DNA of 64,000 nucleotides. It comes from Verrucomicrobiia bacterium (GTDB lineage: Bacteria > Verrucomicrobiota > Verrucomicrobiia > JABWAM01). Of this stretch, positions 26,853 through 36,032 are shown one piece after another (the stretch's first letter is position 1; every line of letters starts with the position of its first letter). The stretch spans positions 1 through 64,000 of the forward strand of contig JAQUAF010000021.1 in assembly GCA_028687435.1 (NCBI GenBank), in the 5' to 3' direction. Under the pieces are notes generated by a model. That model was not told the DNA's origin. It did not search any database and was given only the letters and a program-made list of their open reading frames with translations. Made by a program: the position numbers and the translations under genes.

Positions 26853-27797
26853 ATGCCAGCTCTTCATCACTTATTATCCATCGAAAGCCTGGATGCCGGA
26901 CAAATCGAAGATTTTCTGCAACTCGGCATGCGATTGAAAGCGGCGCGGCAGCATTCACGCAATCCGTTGCCCTTGCGAGGACAGACATGGGCCTTGATTT
27001 TTGGCAAAAGCTCCACCCGCACCCGGGTTTCCTTTGAAGTCGGCATCCAGGAATTGGGGGGAACCTCGCTTTTCCTTGGAATGCACGACATCCAGTTGGG
27101 AAGAGGCGAAACCGTGGAAGACACCGCACAGGTTCTTTCCCGCTATATTCACGGCGTGGTCATCCGGACTTATGCCCAGGCGGATGTCGAAACCTTCGCC
27201 CGGGTGGGCTCCATTCCAGTCATCAATGCCCTCACCGATGAGGAACACCCCTGCCAGATCCTCGCCGATTTGATGACGTGGGCTGAGTGTCTGGCTGGTT
27301 CCAAACGTCCCATCAAAAAAATAACCCGTCTTTTTTCCGGCAAAACCGTTGTGTTTTTTGGAGACGCTGATTGCAATGTGGCACGGTCATGGCTGTTTGC
27401 CGCTGACAAGCTTGGCTTCAACCTCCGGCTGGCGGCGCCCAAGGATTACCGTCCCAACGGAGCTCTTCTTAATCGGGCGCGCGCGACTCGGGCCAGCTTT
27501 TTTGACGATCCCGTCAAGGCGGCGGCTGGCGCCCACCTGCTCTATACCGACACATGGGTGTCGATGGGCAAGGAAAAAGAGGAAAACAAACGCCTGCGCA
27601 AACTGGCGCCCTTTCAAATCAACAACCGGGTGGTCCAGGCGGCAAAGCCGGGCGCCTTGGTCATGCACTGCCTGCCCGCCTATCGGGGTCAGGAAATCAC
27701 CGCGGATGTTTTCGAAAAACACGCCCAAACCATCTTTGATCAGGCGGAAAACCGGCTTCATCTCCAAAAAGCGGTCCTGAACCGGCTGGCCAAGTGA
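26853..27797 (+). CDS. argF: Ornithine carbamoyltransferase
   Basis: Makes citrulline from ornithine and carbamoyl phosphate in arginine synthesis. 314 aa. The carbamoyl-phosphate loop SSTRTR lies at residues 53-58, HPCQ at 132-135 and the ornithine-side HCLPAYRG at 272-279. TDTWVSMG (232-239) is the ornithine-type SMG loop, which separates it from aspartate and N-acetylornithine transcarbamylases. It stands alone; other arg genes are not in the window. Confidence 0.97.
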   Translation: MPALHHLLSIESLDAGQIEDFLQLGMRLKAARQHSRNPLPLRGQTWALIFGKSSTRTRVSFEVGIQELGGTSLFLGMHDIQLGRGETVEDTAQVLSRYIHGVVIRTYAQADVETFARVGSIPVINALTDEEHPCQILADLMTWAECLAGSKRPIKKITRLFSGKTVVFFGDADCNVARSWLFAADKLGFNLRLAAPKDYRPNGALLNRARATRASFFDDPVKAAAGAHLLYTDTWVSMGKEKEENKRLRKLAPFQINNRVVQAAKPGALVMHCLPAYRGQEITADVFEKHAQTIFDQAENRLHLQKAVLNRLAK

Positions 27798-27991
27798 ATT
27801 AAGCCGGACTCAAGGCCCGGCAACTCGACGCTCGATCCGCCTTCGCTCTGCGAGCTTGCGCCTTCGCCAAAGCTTCGGCGTCACAAGCTGGCGGGACAAG
27901 TGCTCGATGCAGAAAACCGGCAAGGCGGTGCGGGAGCCCCGCCCTCCATTCATTTCGCGACAAATGGAGGGCGGGGCTCCTGCACCGCCTT
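27798..27991 (+). repeat. Repeat families D (copy 2) and B (copy 2)
   Basis: Starts at the argF stop. The first part is the D block (ATCCGCCTTCGCTCTGCGAG, CCAAAGCTTCGGCGTCACAA). The second part, 27922-27991, is a strong B palindrome (AAGGCGGTGCGGGAGCCCCG pairing with GGGGCTCCTGCACCGCCTT) that could terminate argF transcription. Confidence 0.8.
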
Positions 27992-28065
27992 TTCCAGCAA
28001 ACATTGAAATTCCTGAACCCCAAAACCCGGCGGCTTGACTCAAACCAAAGGCCAAAGGAAAAAAC

Positions 28066-28251
28066 ATGCCACCACTCCGCATCCAATTCATTGCAACCCT
28101 TCTGGTGGGATTAAGTTTTCTGGCGGCGCCATCCACGCTTTCCGCCAAAAACAACCCACCTGTGGTTGGGAGAATAGCTCTTCACTCCCCGTTGCAATCC
28201 ATCATTCCGTTTTACGCAATGCCGAGGGAGTCCGTCCCCCATGCTTCTTGA
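28066..28251 (+). pseudogene. Truncated ORF for a secreted protein
   Basis: ATG 28066 has a perfect AGGA box six nt upstream and encodes a good signal peptide (RIQFIATLLVGLSFLAAPSTLSA). The frame ends after 61 codons, running into the tail of the AraC gene on the other strand. The mature part (KNNPPVVGRIALHSPLQSI) is too short for a domain. It looks like the 5' end of a secreted-protein gene cut off by a rearrangement next to the D/B repeats. Confidence 0.4.
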
Positions 28252-29065
28252 AAAACCGGTAAAAGTAGGTTTCCGACCGGTAACCCAGATAGGCGGCAAT
28301 CTCCGCCACGCTCAAGGGGGAATATCGCAGCAACATCTCGGCCCTTTTCAGCCGCAAATCGTTCAAATGCTGAACCGGCGATTTCCCGACCTGACGGCGG
28401 AAAATTTCGGAAAAACGGCTGGCGCCGAGTGACGCCTGCCGCGCCAGTTGCGGCAGGGTGATGGGTTCGCGATAATGGTTCTCCATGAAATTCAACGCCA
28501 GCCGGACGATCCGCCCTTCCCGGGTTTCCTCATGAATCCTATTTTTTCCCAGAACATCCCGCCCGATCCATGACAAAAACCCTATCAGCAACGACTGAAC
28601 CCATGCCGCGCTGGCCGGCTGCAAAAAGCGGCACTCCTTTTCCAAAAGATCAAAAAGCCTCATGGTTCTTTCGATCCCGACAGCCGCCTTGAACGGACTG
28701 TGCGACCCGCCGCCAAAAACCAGCGCCAGATCCCCGAAGTCCTCGGCCAGCAACGGGTCGAACAACAACAACAGGGTCGAACAGGCGCCCCGGTCATTCA
28801 ACCGCCACGAATGCCCAACCCCGGGAGGAATCACCCCCGCATGGCCGGGAGGCAAAACCATCCTTCCGCCGTCGCGAAATCCAAAACTGAAACTTCCCGA
28901 CCGGATCAGCATGATCTGGTAACATTGATGCTCATGAAAAATGGCCTCATCCCCCTTGCGATACACATCGAACTGCAACAGCCGGAATGGCGGCAGCAAT
29001 TGCCCCTTGTAAATCAAAGTCCGGACGCCCGGCGTCCGAGCTTGAAACAGATTTTTGTTTTTCAC
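28202..29065 (-). CDS. AraC-family transcriptional regulator with cupin domain
   Basis: 287 aa. The N-terminal cupin-like sensing domain (FHEHQCYQIMLIRSGSFSFGFRDGGRMVLPPGHAGVIPPGVGHSW) is followed by two helix-turn-helix units at the C-terminus: EPITLPQLARQASLGASRFSEIFRRQVGKSPVQHLNDLRLKRAEMLL and YSPLSVAEIAAYLGYRSETYFYRFFKKHGGRTPSALR. These regulators normally sense a sugar and activate catabolic genes. No catabolic gene is next to it; its 3' end overlaps the truncated secreted ORF on the plus strand, which may be the remains of its target. Confidence 0.93.
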   Translation of the reverse strand: MKNKNLFQARTPGVRTLIYKGQLLPPFRLLQFDVYRKGDEAIFHEHQCYQIMLIRSGSFSFGFRDGGRMVLPPGHAGVIPPGVGHSWRLNDRGACSTLLLLFDPLLAEDFGDLALVFGGGSHSPFKAAVGIERTMRLFDLLEKECRFLQPASAAWVQSLLIGFLSWIGRDVLGKNRIHEETREGRIVRLALNFMENHYREPITLPQLARQASLGASRFSEIFRRQVGKSPVQHLNDLRLKRAEMLLRYSPLSVAEIAAYLGYRSETYFYRFFKKHGGRTPSALRKTE

Positions 29066-29104
29066 CGGAAAACGAGCCTAACACACAACAGCCCGGCTGA
29101 ATAG

Positions 29105-29185
29105 ACCGAAGGATAGGATCAAATTCAAACCGCCCCTTTGGCATTAAAAATATCCCATTCATCCTGTTCATCGATGTTCAATAAA
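29105..29185. repeat. Repeat family C (copy 1)
   Basis: Holds AGGATCAAATTCAAACCGCC and CATCCTGTTCATCGATGTTC. The same blocks recur at 30825, 51066, 57238 and 62718. No gene lies in the 29066-29274 gap. Confidence 0.75.
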
Positions 29186-29274
29186 TTTGGCCAGCAATCT
29201 TAGGTTGCTTTCGCGGGAATCCATCGTTCTTGAGCCTTTATTTTGTGAAACTTTTATGGCATCATTTGGAAAGC

Positions 29275-29553
29275 ATGACCGAAAGCCCTCATTTCGCCCT
29301 GAAACTGATGATATCCCGGAACTTCAAAGAATCCGGCCCCTATTCCTTTGAACAACTCAAGGAAGAGATCCATCGCGGCGCCATTCTGCTGGATTCCTGG
29401 GTCTGGCACGAAGGCATGGATGCCTGGCTGCCTCTGCAGGAGTACCTCCGTCAACACAACCCTGCCTTTCTCGACCTTCTACACAAGGAGAAAAAGAAAA
29501 CCACCGCCCTCCCCCGCGAGGAAATCATGTCCCACGCGCAACACATCCCCTGA
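29275..29553 (+). CDS. GYF_2 (DUF4339) domain protein, 92 aa
   Basis: Small protein from ATG 29275, preceded by GGA at good spacing. The pattern ESGPYSFEQLKEEIHRGAILLDSWVWHEGMDAWLPLQEYL is the GYF_2 fold (GP-[YF]-S...G-x-I...VW-x-x-GM-x-x-W). Such domains bind proline-rich peptides or act as small adaptors in PVC and Bacteroidota. It has no signal or membrane segment. The C-terminal tail is Lys-rich. Confidence 0.82.
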   Translation: MTESPHFALKLMISRNFKESGPYSFEQLKEEIHRGAILLDSWVWHEGMDAWLPLQEYLRQHNPAFLDLLHKEKKKTTALPREEIMSHAQHIP

Positions 29554-29589
29554 CCTTCGGTCTTCAGCCAGACAACCTTCAGCCTTCCC

Positions 29590-30636
29590 TCATTCCCTTG
29601 CCGTGATTTTCTGCCCATGCCGGAACTTCCCGGCTTCAAATCCCTTCTCCCGCGCCACGGCATCCAGCAACAATTCCTGTGTGGCCGCCGCCGAAAGCGG
29701 GAAAAGTTCCTCGCCCCATGATGGAACGCCCAAAACGCAAAGCTTTCCGCCTGCCTCCTTGAAATCCGGCCGGTCCGTGATCACCGCCACCCGGCTTCCC
29801 TTCTCCGCCATTTCCACAGCCATTGCCGCCAGCAAATCACCGCCCCTGCCTTGGGGAACAAAAACCACCCCCCGGTGTTTTTCGTCCACCAATTCAAAGG
29901 GGCCATGCCGGAACGCCCCGCCTGTGAAAGCCGCCGCCGGCGTAAGGGTTCCCTCCATGAAAGTCAACGCCGCCTGACGCGCCGCCGCCATCGCAGGGCC
30001 GCGCGCGATGAAATGAATCGCCGCCGCATCCGAAAGCCCCTTCGCCGCCCGGCCGATTCCCTCGCGATCCACCCTTCCCATCCCGTCAGCCGCCCACCCC
30101 AACACCTCCAGCGCGTGATCAATCCCCTCTCCTTTGACCAAGGCTTTCCACATCAAAAACAAAAGCGCCAGCGTGTTCACATACGTCTTGGTGGAGATGG
30201 CCGCCTCCCTGCCGGCCTGCATCAACAACTGGACATCCGCCAACCGCCCCAATGCGCTCCCGGCATCGTTGGTCAGCCCGATGATCGGCGCCTTGCCCTT
30301 CATGCGCTCCGCCACCTTCCGCGTCTCCACGCTTTCGCCCGACTGGCTGATTAACGCCAGCACGCCCTCCACCCGCCTCGGATAATGCAGGAATTCCCCC
30401 GCGTCAATCGTCGTGGCATCGATCCCCTCCGCCACCAGCGCCGGCAGGACGATCTCCGCCGCAAACTCCGATGTCCCCATCCCGCAAAACACCACCCGCC
30501 GATGCTTCGCCGCCAACCCGCCCCACCTTTGCAACGCCACCCGCCCCTCGCCCTCATAAAAAGCCAGCATGTTCCTCAACGCCGCCGGTTGCTCGTCGAT
30601 CTCCCTCAAAAAAACGCTCTTTTCATTTTCATTCAT
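29590..30636 (-). CDS. SIS-domain sugar-phosphate isomerase, GlmS/AgaS-like
   Basis: 348 aa from ATG 30636, with AGGA 7-8 nt upstream. Two tandem sugar isomerase (SIS) domains are present, with no glutaminase domain. The first holds RVVFCGMGTSEFAAEIVLPALV and LALISQSGESVETRKVAERMKGKAPIIGLTND (the SQSGES phosphosugar loop). The second holds HFIARGPAMAAARQAALTFMEGTL and AFTGGAFRHGPFELVDE. It resembles GlmS isomerase halves, AgaS and FrlB deglycase. It probably acts on an amino-sugar or glycated phosphate, but which one cannot be told. Confidence 0.88.
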   Translation of the reverse strand: MNENEKSVFLREIDEQPAALRNMLAFYEGEGRVALQRWGGLAAKHRRVVFCGMGTSEFAAEIVLPALVAEGIDATTIDAGEFLHYPRRVEGVLALISQSGESVETRKVAERMKGKAPIIGLTNDAGSALGRLADVQLLMQAGREAAISTKTYVNTLALLFLMWKALVKGEGIDHALEVLGWAADGMGRVDREGIGRAAKGLSDAAAIHFIARGPAMAAARQAALTFMEGTLTPAAAFTGGAFRHGPFELVDEKHRGVVFVPQGRGGDLLAAMAVEMAEKGSRVAVITDRPDFKEAGGKLCVLGVPSWGEELFPLSAAATQELLLDAVAREKGFEAGKFRHGQKITARE

Positions 30637-30965
30637 ATTGTCTTCCTGCAGAATAAAACTCATCATCGGTTGAATCGATATTTTTTTGACCCTCCATTTT
30701 CTCCTTCGTCATTCCCGCGAAAGCGGAAATCCAGCCAACTTTGAGCCTATATGCAAAAGTCCCGCCGGACACATCTGTGACAACCCAATGCATTTTACCT
30801 TGGATGTCGTTTGACCACATCCTGAACAAATCTATTGAATATCGATGAACAGGATCAATAGGATTTCTTTAATTCTGAATGAGTGATTCGGATTTAAAAA
30901 AACCAAGCGACAACCGCCGGTTATGTCTTGCCGCCATCCCCCTGAAATGCAAATTTCAGGGTTGA
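30637..30965. repeat. Intergenic region with repeat family C (copy 2)
   Basis: Between the SIS gene and the phosphoesterase. Around 30830-30870 it holds TATTGAATATCGATGAACAG, the C-family end. The rest is A+T-rich and has no gene I can support. Confidence 0.5.
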
Positions 30966-31760
30966 ATGTCCTCTTCCTCCCCACCTTCCCCACCCCCTCT
31001 GCGCATGGGACGCAGGCGTTTTCTGGGCATGCTGACCCTGGCCATGCCGGGGTTTTTGGCCGCCGATGGACTTTGTCTGGAACCGGAATGGGTGCGGGTG
31101 CGTCAACTTCGGCTTTCCAACAATCCGACCCACCGGCTGGTTCATTTCACAGATTTCCATTTCAAGGGCGACGCCGGCTATGCCGCAAAGGCAATCCAAC
31201 TTATCAACAAGCAAAAACCTCACTTCGTCTGCTTCACCGGGGATCTCATCGAGGAAACGGTTCATCTGGAAAAGGCGCTGGATTTCATCCGCCAGATTCG
31301 TTTCCCCGTCTATGGCGTGCCCGGCAACCACGAGGACTGGTGCCGCGCGCCTGTCGAACCTTTTATCGAGGCATTTGCCCAAACCGGCGGTCAATGGCTG
31401 CGAAACACGGCTACAACAATTCCGGACAAACAAATCGAAATTCTCGGCTGGGCGGATTTTCGCCCCGGCCCCATCCCGCAGGCCCAAGCCGCCAAACGAA
31501 TCCTCCTGACGCACTACCCGGAACTGGCGGACAACACCCATGGATGCCGTTTCGATTTGATTCTGGCCGGACACTCCCATGGCGGCCAGATCCGTCTGCC
31601 AGGTTACGGCCCCCTGTTCCACGGTTACGGCGTTGGCCCTTACGACATGGGCCGATACGACAGCCCCGGCGGCCCCCTTTACGTCAACCCGGGCATCGGC
31701 ACCTTCTTCCTGCCCGTGCGTTTCAATTGCCGCCCCGAAATCACCGTCATCGAAATCTGA
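30966..31760 (+). CDS. Exported metallophosphoesterase, YkuE/YaeI-like
   Basis: 264 aa. The N-terminus carries GRRRFLGMLTLAMPGFLAADG, a Tat-type signal (RR-x-FL). The calcineurin-like metal motifs follow: VHFTDFHFKG (D-x-H), CFTGDLIEE (GD), YGVPGNHEDW (GNHE/D), LLTHYPE and LILAGHSHGGQIRLPG (GHSHGG). The GHSHGGQ-x-x-(L/P) ending is typical of the YkuE group, which acts on membrane lipid phosphates or UDP-sugar-lipids. It stands alone in the window. Confidence 0.92.
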   Translation: MSSSSPPSPPPLRMGRRRFLGMLTLAMPGFLAADGLCLEPEWVRVRQLRLSNNPTHRLVHFTDFHFKGDAGYAAKAIQLINKQKPHFVCFTGDLIEETVHLEKALDFIRQIRFPVYGVPGNHEDWCRAPVEPFIEAFAQTGGQWLRNTATTIPDKQIEILGWADFRPGPIPQAQAAKRILLTHYPELADNTHGCRFDLILAGHSHGGQIRLPGYGPLFHGYGVGPYDMGRYDSPGGPLYVNPGIGTFFLPVRFNCRPEITVIEI

Positions 31761-32381
31761 GACAAATCCGAATATCGAAATTTCAAATCCCAAAGGTTAA
31801 AACCGGCTTCGCCCATCTCTCTTACCTAAAAAAGCAAATGTCAAGAGGCTGAGTCTCCCACACATTTTTTTCGCCGCCTCGAAATGGGCATCCCTTTTTC
31901 CCCATGGCTGTCCCGCCTTCGTCGAATACTACGGCGGGGCAGGCCGGGAGGTTCACTACGTTTCACGTGGCCAGCCCTCCTTTTCATATCAAAATAAAGG
32001 GAGGGCGGGCCGTCGCCGCGCCGTAGTGGCTTTGGCCACGCAGGCGGGGCTCCCGCACCGCTTGTTGCCGCGAAGATAAATTACAGTGTCAGACCATGAC
32101 CACATCTTGGAAATAAAATCCATGGAGCAGGTCTCCATACACGCCAAAATACGGCTTTTCCCAAAATTTGAACATGAAGGATGTCGAAAAGTAATTGAAA
32201 AACGCCGAAATCTGCGAAACTTGGGTTAATGATTTGTGAATTTTGTGCCTTTTTGCGGCTAATATCCATGAAGGTTTCCACTGTTTTTGTGGACATCGCA
32301 ATGTCTTCCCATAAAACCAGTTCGATCTATTGACCGCACTTCAATTTTAACCGCCTAACAGCCTTCAGTCTAAAAGCCTGA
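31761..32381. other. 620-bp intergenic region with a B/D-type palindrome and no gene
   Basis: 31911-32062 is a repeat composite: GCCTTCGTCGAATACTACGG, then CCAGCCCTCC and GGAGGGCGGG arms and a final GGGGCTCCCGCACCGC. The rest (32090-32340) is A+T-rich. It has short reverse frames only, without codon character, so I call no gene. It separates the phosphoesterase from the end of ftsZ. Confidence 0.6.
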
Positions 32382-33698
32382 TCAAAGCGAGCGTATCACC
32401 AACCCGCGACGGATAAACGTGGGCACATCCAGATCCTGTCCATTGACGACCGTGTGCTCGCCCTTGGCAAAAATGCCACTGGCGCTGGAATCCAGATCGA
32501 ACAGGCCCTGTTTCGCCGGAGAAGTCTCGGCGCCTTTGACCTTGGCTTCGGCCTTCTCGCGGCCTCCCACCCTGCCGCCGGAACGCGTTGCAACCGGTTT
32601 TTCGTCGGTTGCCTTGCGCGGCGCCGGCGCGCTTTTCTCCGGCTGCGCGGGAGCATCCGCCGGGGCGGCGGATTCCGGGGATTTGTCCAACAAGGGCGTC
32701 CCCGTCGAGGCAATCACCATCAACGACAACCGGTCCACAAAATCCCCGCTGACCACAATCCCCTGTTTGCAAGCCACCTTCGGCCCCATGCGCTGGCGAA
32801 TCTCCTCGAGAAGCTTTTGGAGCTGCTTCATGGTGAAATCCGGCCCATGAGTCACCGCCACCAGCATGCTGGTGGCGCGCCCCAGCAAATCGTCGCCGCT
32901 CAACAGGGGACCCTTGAGCGTCCTGTCCACCACCTGCTGGATTCTGTCCGGACCGTCCGCCTCGCCAAAACCAATCAGGGTTTCGCCGCTCTGGCGCCGC
33001 AAGACAGACCGCAAATCGGCAAAATCAATATTGATCAGGCCTCCCTGGGAAAGCATTCCCCAAATGCGCCTCACACTCTGCCCAAGATATTCGTCCGCCG
33101 GCTTGAATGCGTCCAAAACGCTTGTTTCCTCGCTGGCAAGGACAAGCAGCTTGTCGTTTGGAATGCAAACCACCGCATCCGCCGACTGCTTCATCTCAGC
33201 CAAACCATCGTTTGCCACCCGCCCGCGATATTCCCCCTCATGACTGAAAGGCAGGGTGACAAAAGCCAGCACCAGCGCCCCCTCCTCGCGGGCCACCTTC
33301 GCCACCACCGGTCCGGCGCCCGTCCCGGTGCCCCCTCCCAAACCCGCCGCCAGGAAAACAACATCGCACCCCTCCAGGGCATCCCTTAATTCCTGCTCAT
33401 CCTCCAGGGCCGCGCGCCGCCCCAAGTCAGGATCGCCTCCGGCGCCCAACCCGCGGGTCAACTGCTTGCCGATCTGCAGTTTCTCAGCAATCATGGACGC
33501 TCCCAAGGACTGGGTGTCAGTGTTCACCGCCATGAAACTGACGCCTCCCGGCGGGTTGGCAGCCAGATGATCCACCGCATTCAAACCAGCCCCGCCCACC
33601 CCCACCACGCGAATTCGCATCTTTCGCTCGCCAGGCCCATGAACCCCGCCGCCGATCGTCCGTTCCATTACGTTGGGAATAGCCGTTTTTGAGTTCAT
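32382..33698 (-). CDS. ftsZ: Cell division protein FtsZ
   Basis: Tubulin-like GTPase that forms the division ring. 438 aa from ATG 33698. The N-terminal Gly loop (VVGVGGAGLNAVDHL), the tubulin signature GGGTGTGAGPVVAKVA and the T7 loop NIDFADLRSVL are intact. A long disordered Ala/Pro/Lys linker (about residues 325-415) leads to the C-terminal peptide DLDVPTFIRRGLVIRSL, the anchor for FtsA and other partners. It ends the minus-strand dcw run, 78 bp after ftsA; that gap holds half of a B repeat. Confidence 0.98.
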   Translation of the reverse strand: MNSKTAIPNVMERTIGGGVHGPGERKMRIRVVGVGGAGLNAVDHLAANPPGGVSFMAVNTDTQSLGASMIAEKLQIGKQLTRGLGAGGDPDLGRRAALEDEQELRDALEGCDVVFLAAGLGGGTGTGAGPVVAKVAREEGALVLAFVTLPFSHEGEYRGRVANDGLAEMKQSADAVVCIPNDKLLVLASEETSVLDAFKPADEYLGQSVRRIWGMLSQGGLINIDFADLRSVLRRQSGETLIGFGEADGPDRIQQVVDRTLKGPLLSGDDLLGRATSMLVAVTHGPDFTMKQLQKLLEEIRQRMGPKVACKQGIVVSGDFVDRLSLMVIASTGTPLLDKSPESAAPADAPAQPEKSAPAPRKATDEKPVATRSGGRVGGREKAEAKVKGAETSPAKQGLFDLDSSASGIFAKGEHTVVNGQDLDVPTFIRRGLVIRSL

Positions 33699-33775
33699 GG
33701 TTCCATCTTGTCCGGTTTGGAAATTTTGAGGCAACAAGCGGTGCGGGAGCCCCGCCCTCCATCGTCTTTATTCAT

Positions 33776-35029
33776 TCAAACTATTTTTTTGAATTGATCC
33801 CAGAATCCGTTGGATTCCCTTTTCTCTCCCGCACCACGAAGCGCGGCATATTTCAACAGGCCGAGAACCGTTGCCATTTCCGGCTGGGCCGCCCGTTCCA
33901 TGATTCCGTCAAACCCTTGGGGAATCCCCACCACCGCCGGCATGCCGAAAACCGACTGGGTCAATTCCACGATGCCTGGCAAACGAGACACACCACCGGT
34001 CAATACAACTCCGGAAGCAACCATGTTCAACGAGCCCTGGGCATGCAGCCGTTCCCGGACAATCCGCAGGGTCTCATCCATCCGGTGGTAAAGGATGGCA
34101 TGGATGTACTCCAAGGGAATCACCCTTTCGCGATCCGGCAACAATTCACTGGTCTTTACCGACACTGTTTTGCCTTTGATCTCGGGATTCCCCGAAGGCT
34201 CCGGCCACACGCAACCATGCTCATGAATCAACGCCTCGCCAAGCCGCCGGCTTTGAATCTTCAATCCCAATAAAATGTCATTCAGCAAATGATCTCCGGC
34301 CACAGGCAACACCCCCATCTGCCGGATCATCCCCTTGCTGTAAGCCACATACTCGGTTGTCCCGGCCCCGATGTCCAGAAGGATGACCCCCATTTCCTTC
34401 TCATGTCGTCCCAACACCGCCAGGGAACTGGCCAGACCGCTGAAAACATGACTGCCCACATCCACCAGCGAACCGTCCTGCGAATGCAAACATTGCAGGG
34501 TGTTTTGCAGCCGGGTCCCCACCCCGTGCACCATGTGCGTGTCGGCCTCCAATCTCCTCCCCACCAACCCCACAGGATTGGCCACGCCATCCTTGCCATC
34601 CACATAATATTGCTGGCGGATCACATGAAACACCACACGCCCTTCCGAAATCGACACCCCTCCCCTGGCAGCTTCCACGGCGTCTTCCACATCATCAGGA
34701 GATATCTGGCCGGTCGCGCTGCGAATGGGGACCGTCCCCCGGTGGTTTGCGGATTCAATATGCCCCCCCGTCAAGGCCACTTCCACCTTCCCAATCTCCA
34801 TGTTGAGCAATTCCTCGGTCTCGCGGATGGCCTGGAAAACACAACTGCTCGCCTGATTATGATCCATCACCTCCCCCCGCCTCAGTCCCCGGGACTCCAC
34901 ATGATGCGCCCCAAGCAGGGTCAGGCATCCATCCGGACGCCGTTCTCCCACTGCCAGCTTGACCAGACTGGTGCCAATATCCAGTCCGACTATCAACGCC
35001 GGGCGTTTGGAAAAAAATCGTGAAAACAT
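33776..35029 (-). CDS. ftsA: Cell division protein FtsA
   Basis: Actin-like ATPase that tethers FtsZ to the membrane. 417 aa. Motifs: VGLDIGTSLVKLAVGE (phosphate 1), ILLDIGAGTTEYVAYSKG (phosphate 2) and GVVLTGGVSRLPGIVEL (adenosine). The 1C domain lies around EVALTGGHIESANHRGTVPI. The C-terminal amphipathic helix (NGFWDQFKKIV) for membrane binding is present. The ATG at 35029 has AAGGAAA just upstream. It lies 112 bp after ftsQ and before ftsZ. Confidence 0.97.
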   Translation of the reverse strand: MFSRFFSKRPALIVGLDIGTSLVKLAVGERRPDGCLTLLGAHHVESRGLRRGEVMDHNQASSCVFQAIRETEELLNMEIGKVEVALTGGHIESANHRGTVPIRSATGQISPDDVEDAVEAARGGVSISEGRVVFHVIRQQYYVDGKDGVANPVGLVGRRLEADTHMVHGVGTRLQNTLQCLHSQDGSLVDVGSHVFSGLASSLAVLGRHEKEMGVILLDIGAGTTEYVAYSKGMIRQMGVLPVAGDHLLNDILLGLKIQSRRLGEALIHEHGCVWPEPSGNPEIKGKTVSVKTSELLPDRERVIPLEYIHAILYHRMDETLRIVRERLHAQGSLNMVASGVVLTGGVSRLPGIVELTQSVFGMPAVVGIPQGFDGIMERAAQPEMATVLGLLKYAALRGAGEKRESNGFWDQFKKIV

Positions 35030-35141
35030 TTTCCTTGTACCAATACTTTCAATTTTAAAATCATATATTTGGGAACCTCAACATCAGGCATGTTTGCCGC
35101 CGTGAAAATTCCCAACAGTCTTCAGCCTGACCCCTGCCCCC

Positions 35142-36032
35142 CTAAGGCGTCGCTGCAAAAGTCACCGGCACATCAGCCCCGCCCACCGTCAGATCAACCG
35201 TGGTAAGGCGCGTTGAATTTTGCTGCGCTTCCCTCAGCAAAAGGTTCAACCGCGACAACTGTTTGCGCAAGGGCCCCATGCCCACCTTGACCAGCAACCC
35301 GTCCGCGGCGCGAACCAGCAACATCCCCGGCTTGGCCACATTGATCTCCTCAACATCCAACTCTGTCTTCAAGCCCGCCTTGTCAATCTGCTGCAAAAAA
35401 GCCAGTCCCTGAATAATCTCCTGGCTGGAAACCACCCGTCCGATCCGCAGATCCGCCACTTTGGCTCCGGTGATTTGCGGCAGGGCTTGGATTCGCTTCT
35501 GATATTCCGCCGAATCCTTCTCGAATGCGCCAAGGTTCATCACCATTCCCCGGCGATCAATCTGGTATGGAATGCCCCCGGTCCCCATGCTCAGATTGGC
35601 CACGGGAACGCGTTCCGCAATGCGAATGACCAGCCGGGAGGGAAGCTCCTTGCTGAATTCCACCCGTTCCACCATCGGCAAAATCTCCAGTTTCTGCCGC
35701 AGTTGCATGGAATCCAATCCCAGCAGATTCTGTCCTTTCTGCAATTCGAGAAACGACACCACAAACGCCGGTTTCAACACTCCGCCGGGATTTTCCACCT
35801 GGATATCAGCCAGCTGGTAGGCGGCGTTTTCCAGAAACATGCGGCGGGCGCTGAGTTTCATGCCCAGCCAGACCACCCACAGGGTCCCGGCTGTCACAAA
35901 AAAAACAAACAACGCCACCGAAAGAAAACGCATCTGGCGTTTCTGGCGCAAACGCGTTCTCAACTTGCCGTCAAGACCCTGAAGGTCATGACGCCTCAAT
36001 TGGTTCTTTTGGGAAGTTCTAAACCATTTCAT
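35142..36032 (-). CDS. ftsQ: Cell division protein FtsQ/DivIB-like
   Basis: Bitopic membrane protein of 296 aa: a basic cytoplasmic tail, one transmembrane helix (MRFLSVALFVFFVTAGTLWVVWLGM, about residues 34-58), then a POTRA-like domain (NAAYQLADIQVENPGGVLKPAFVVSFLELQKGQNLLGLD, EFSKELPSRLVIRIAERVPVA) and a beta domain. Sequence similarity within FtsQ is low; position after ddl and before ftsA supports the name. Its ATG overlaps the ddl stop by ATGA. Confidence 0.88.
   Translation of the reverse strand: MKWFRTSQKNQLRRHDLQGLDGKLRTRLRQKRQMRFLSVALFVFFVTAGTLWVVWLGMKLSARRMFLENAAYQLADIQVENPGGVLKPAFVVSFLELQKGQNLLGLDSMQLRQKLEILPMVERVEFSKELPSRLVIRIAERVPVANLSMGTGGIPYQIDRRGMVMNLGAFEKDSAEYQKRIQALPQITGAKVADLRIGRVVSSQEIIQGLAFLQQIDKAGLKTELDVEEINVAKPGMLLVRAADGLLVKVGMGPLRKQLSRLNLLLREAQQNSTRLTTVDLTVGGADVPVTFAATP

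Noticed and set aside
32089-32301. A 70-aa minus frame between the phosphoesterase and ftsZ
   Set aside because: A+T-rich, no start site or codon pattern, no recognisable domain; looks non-coding.
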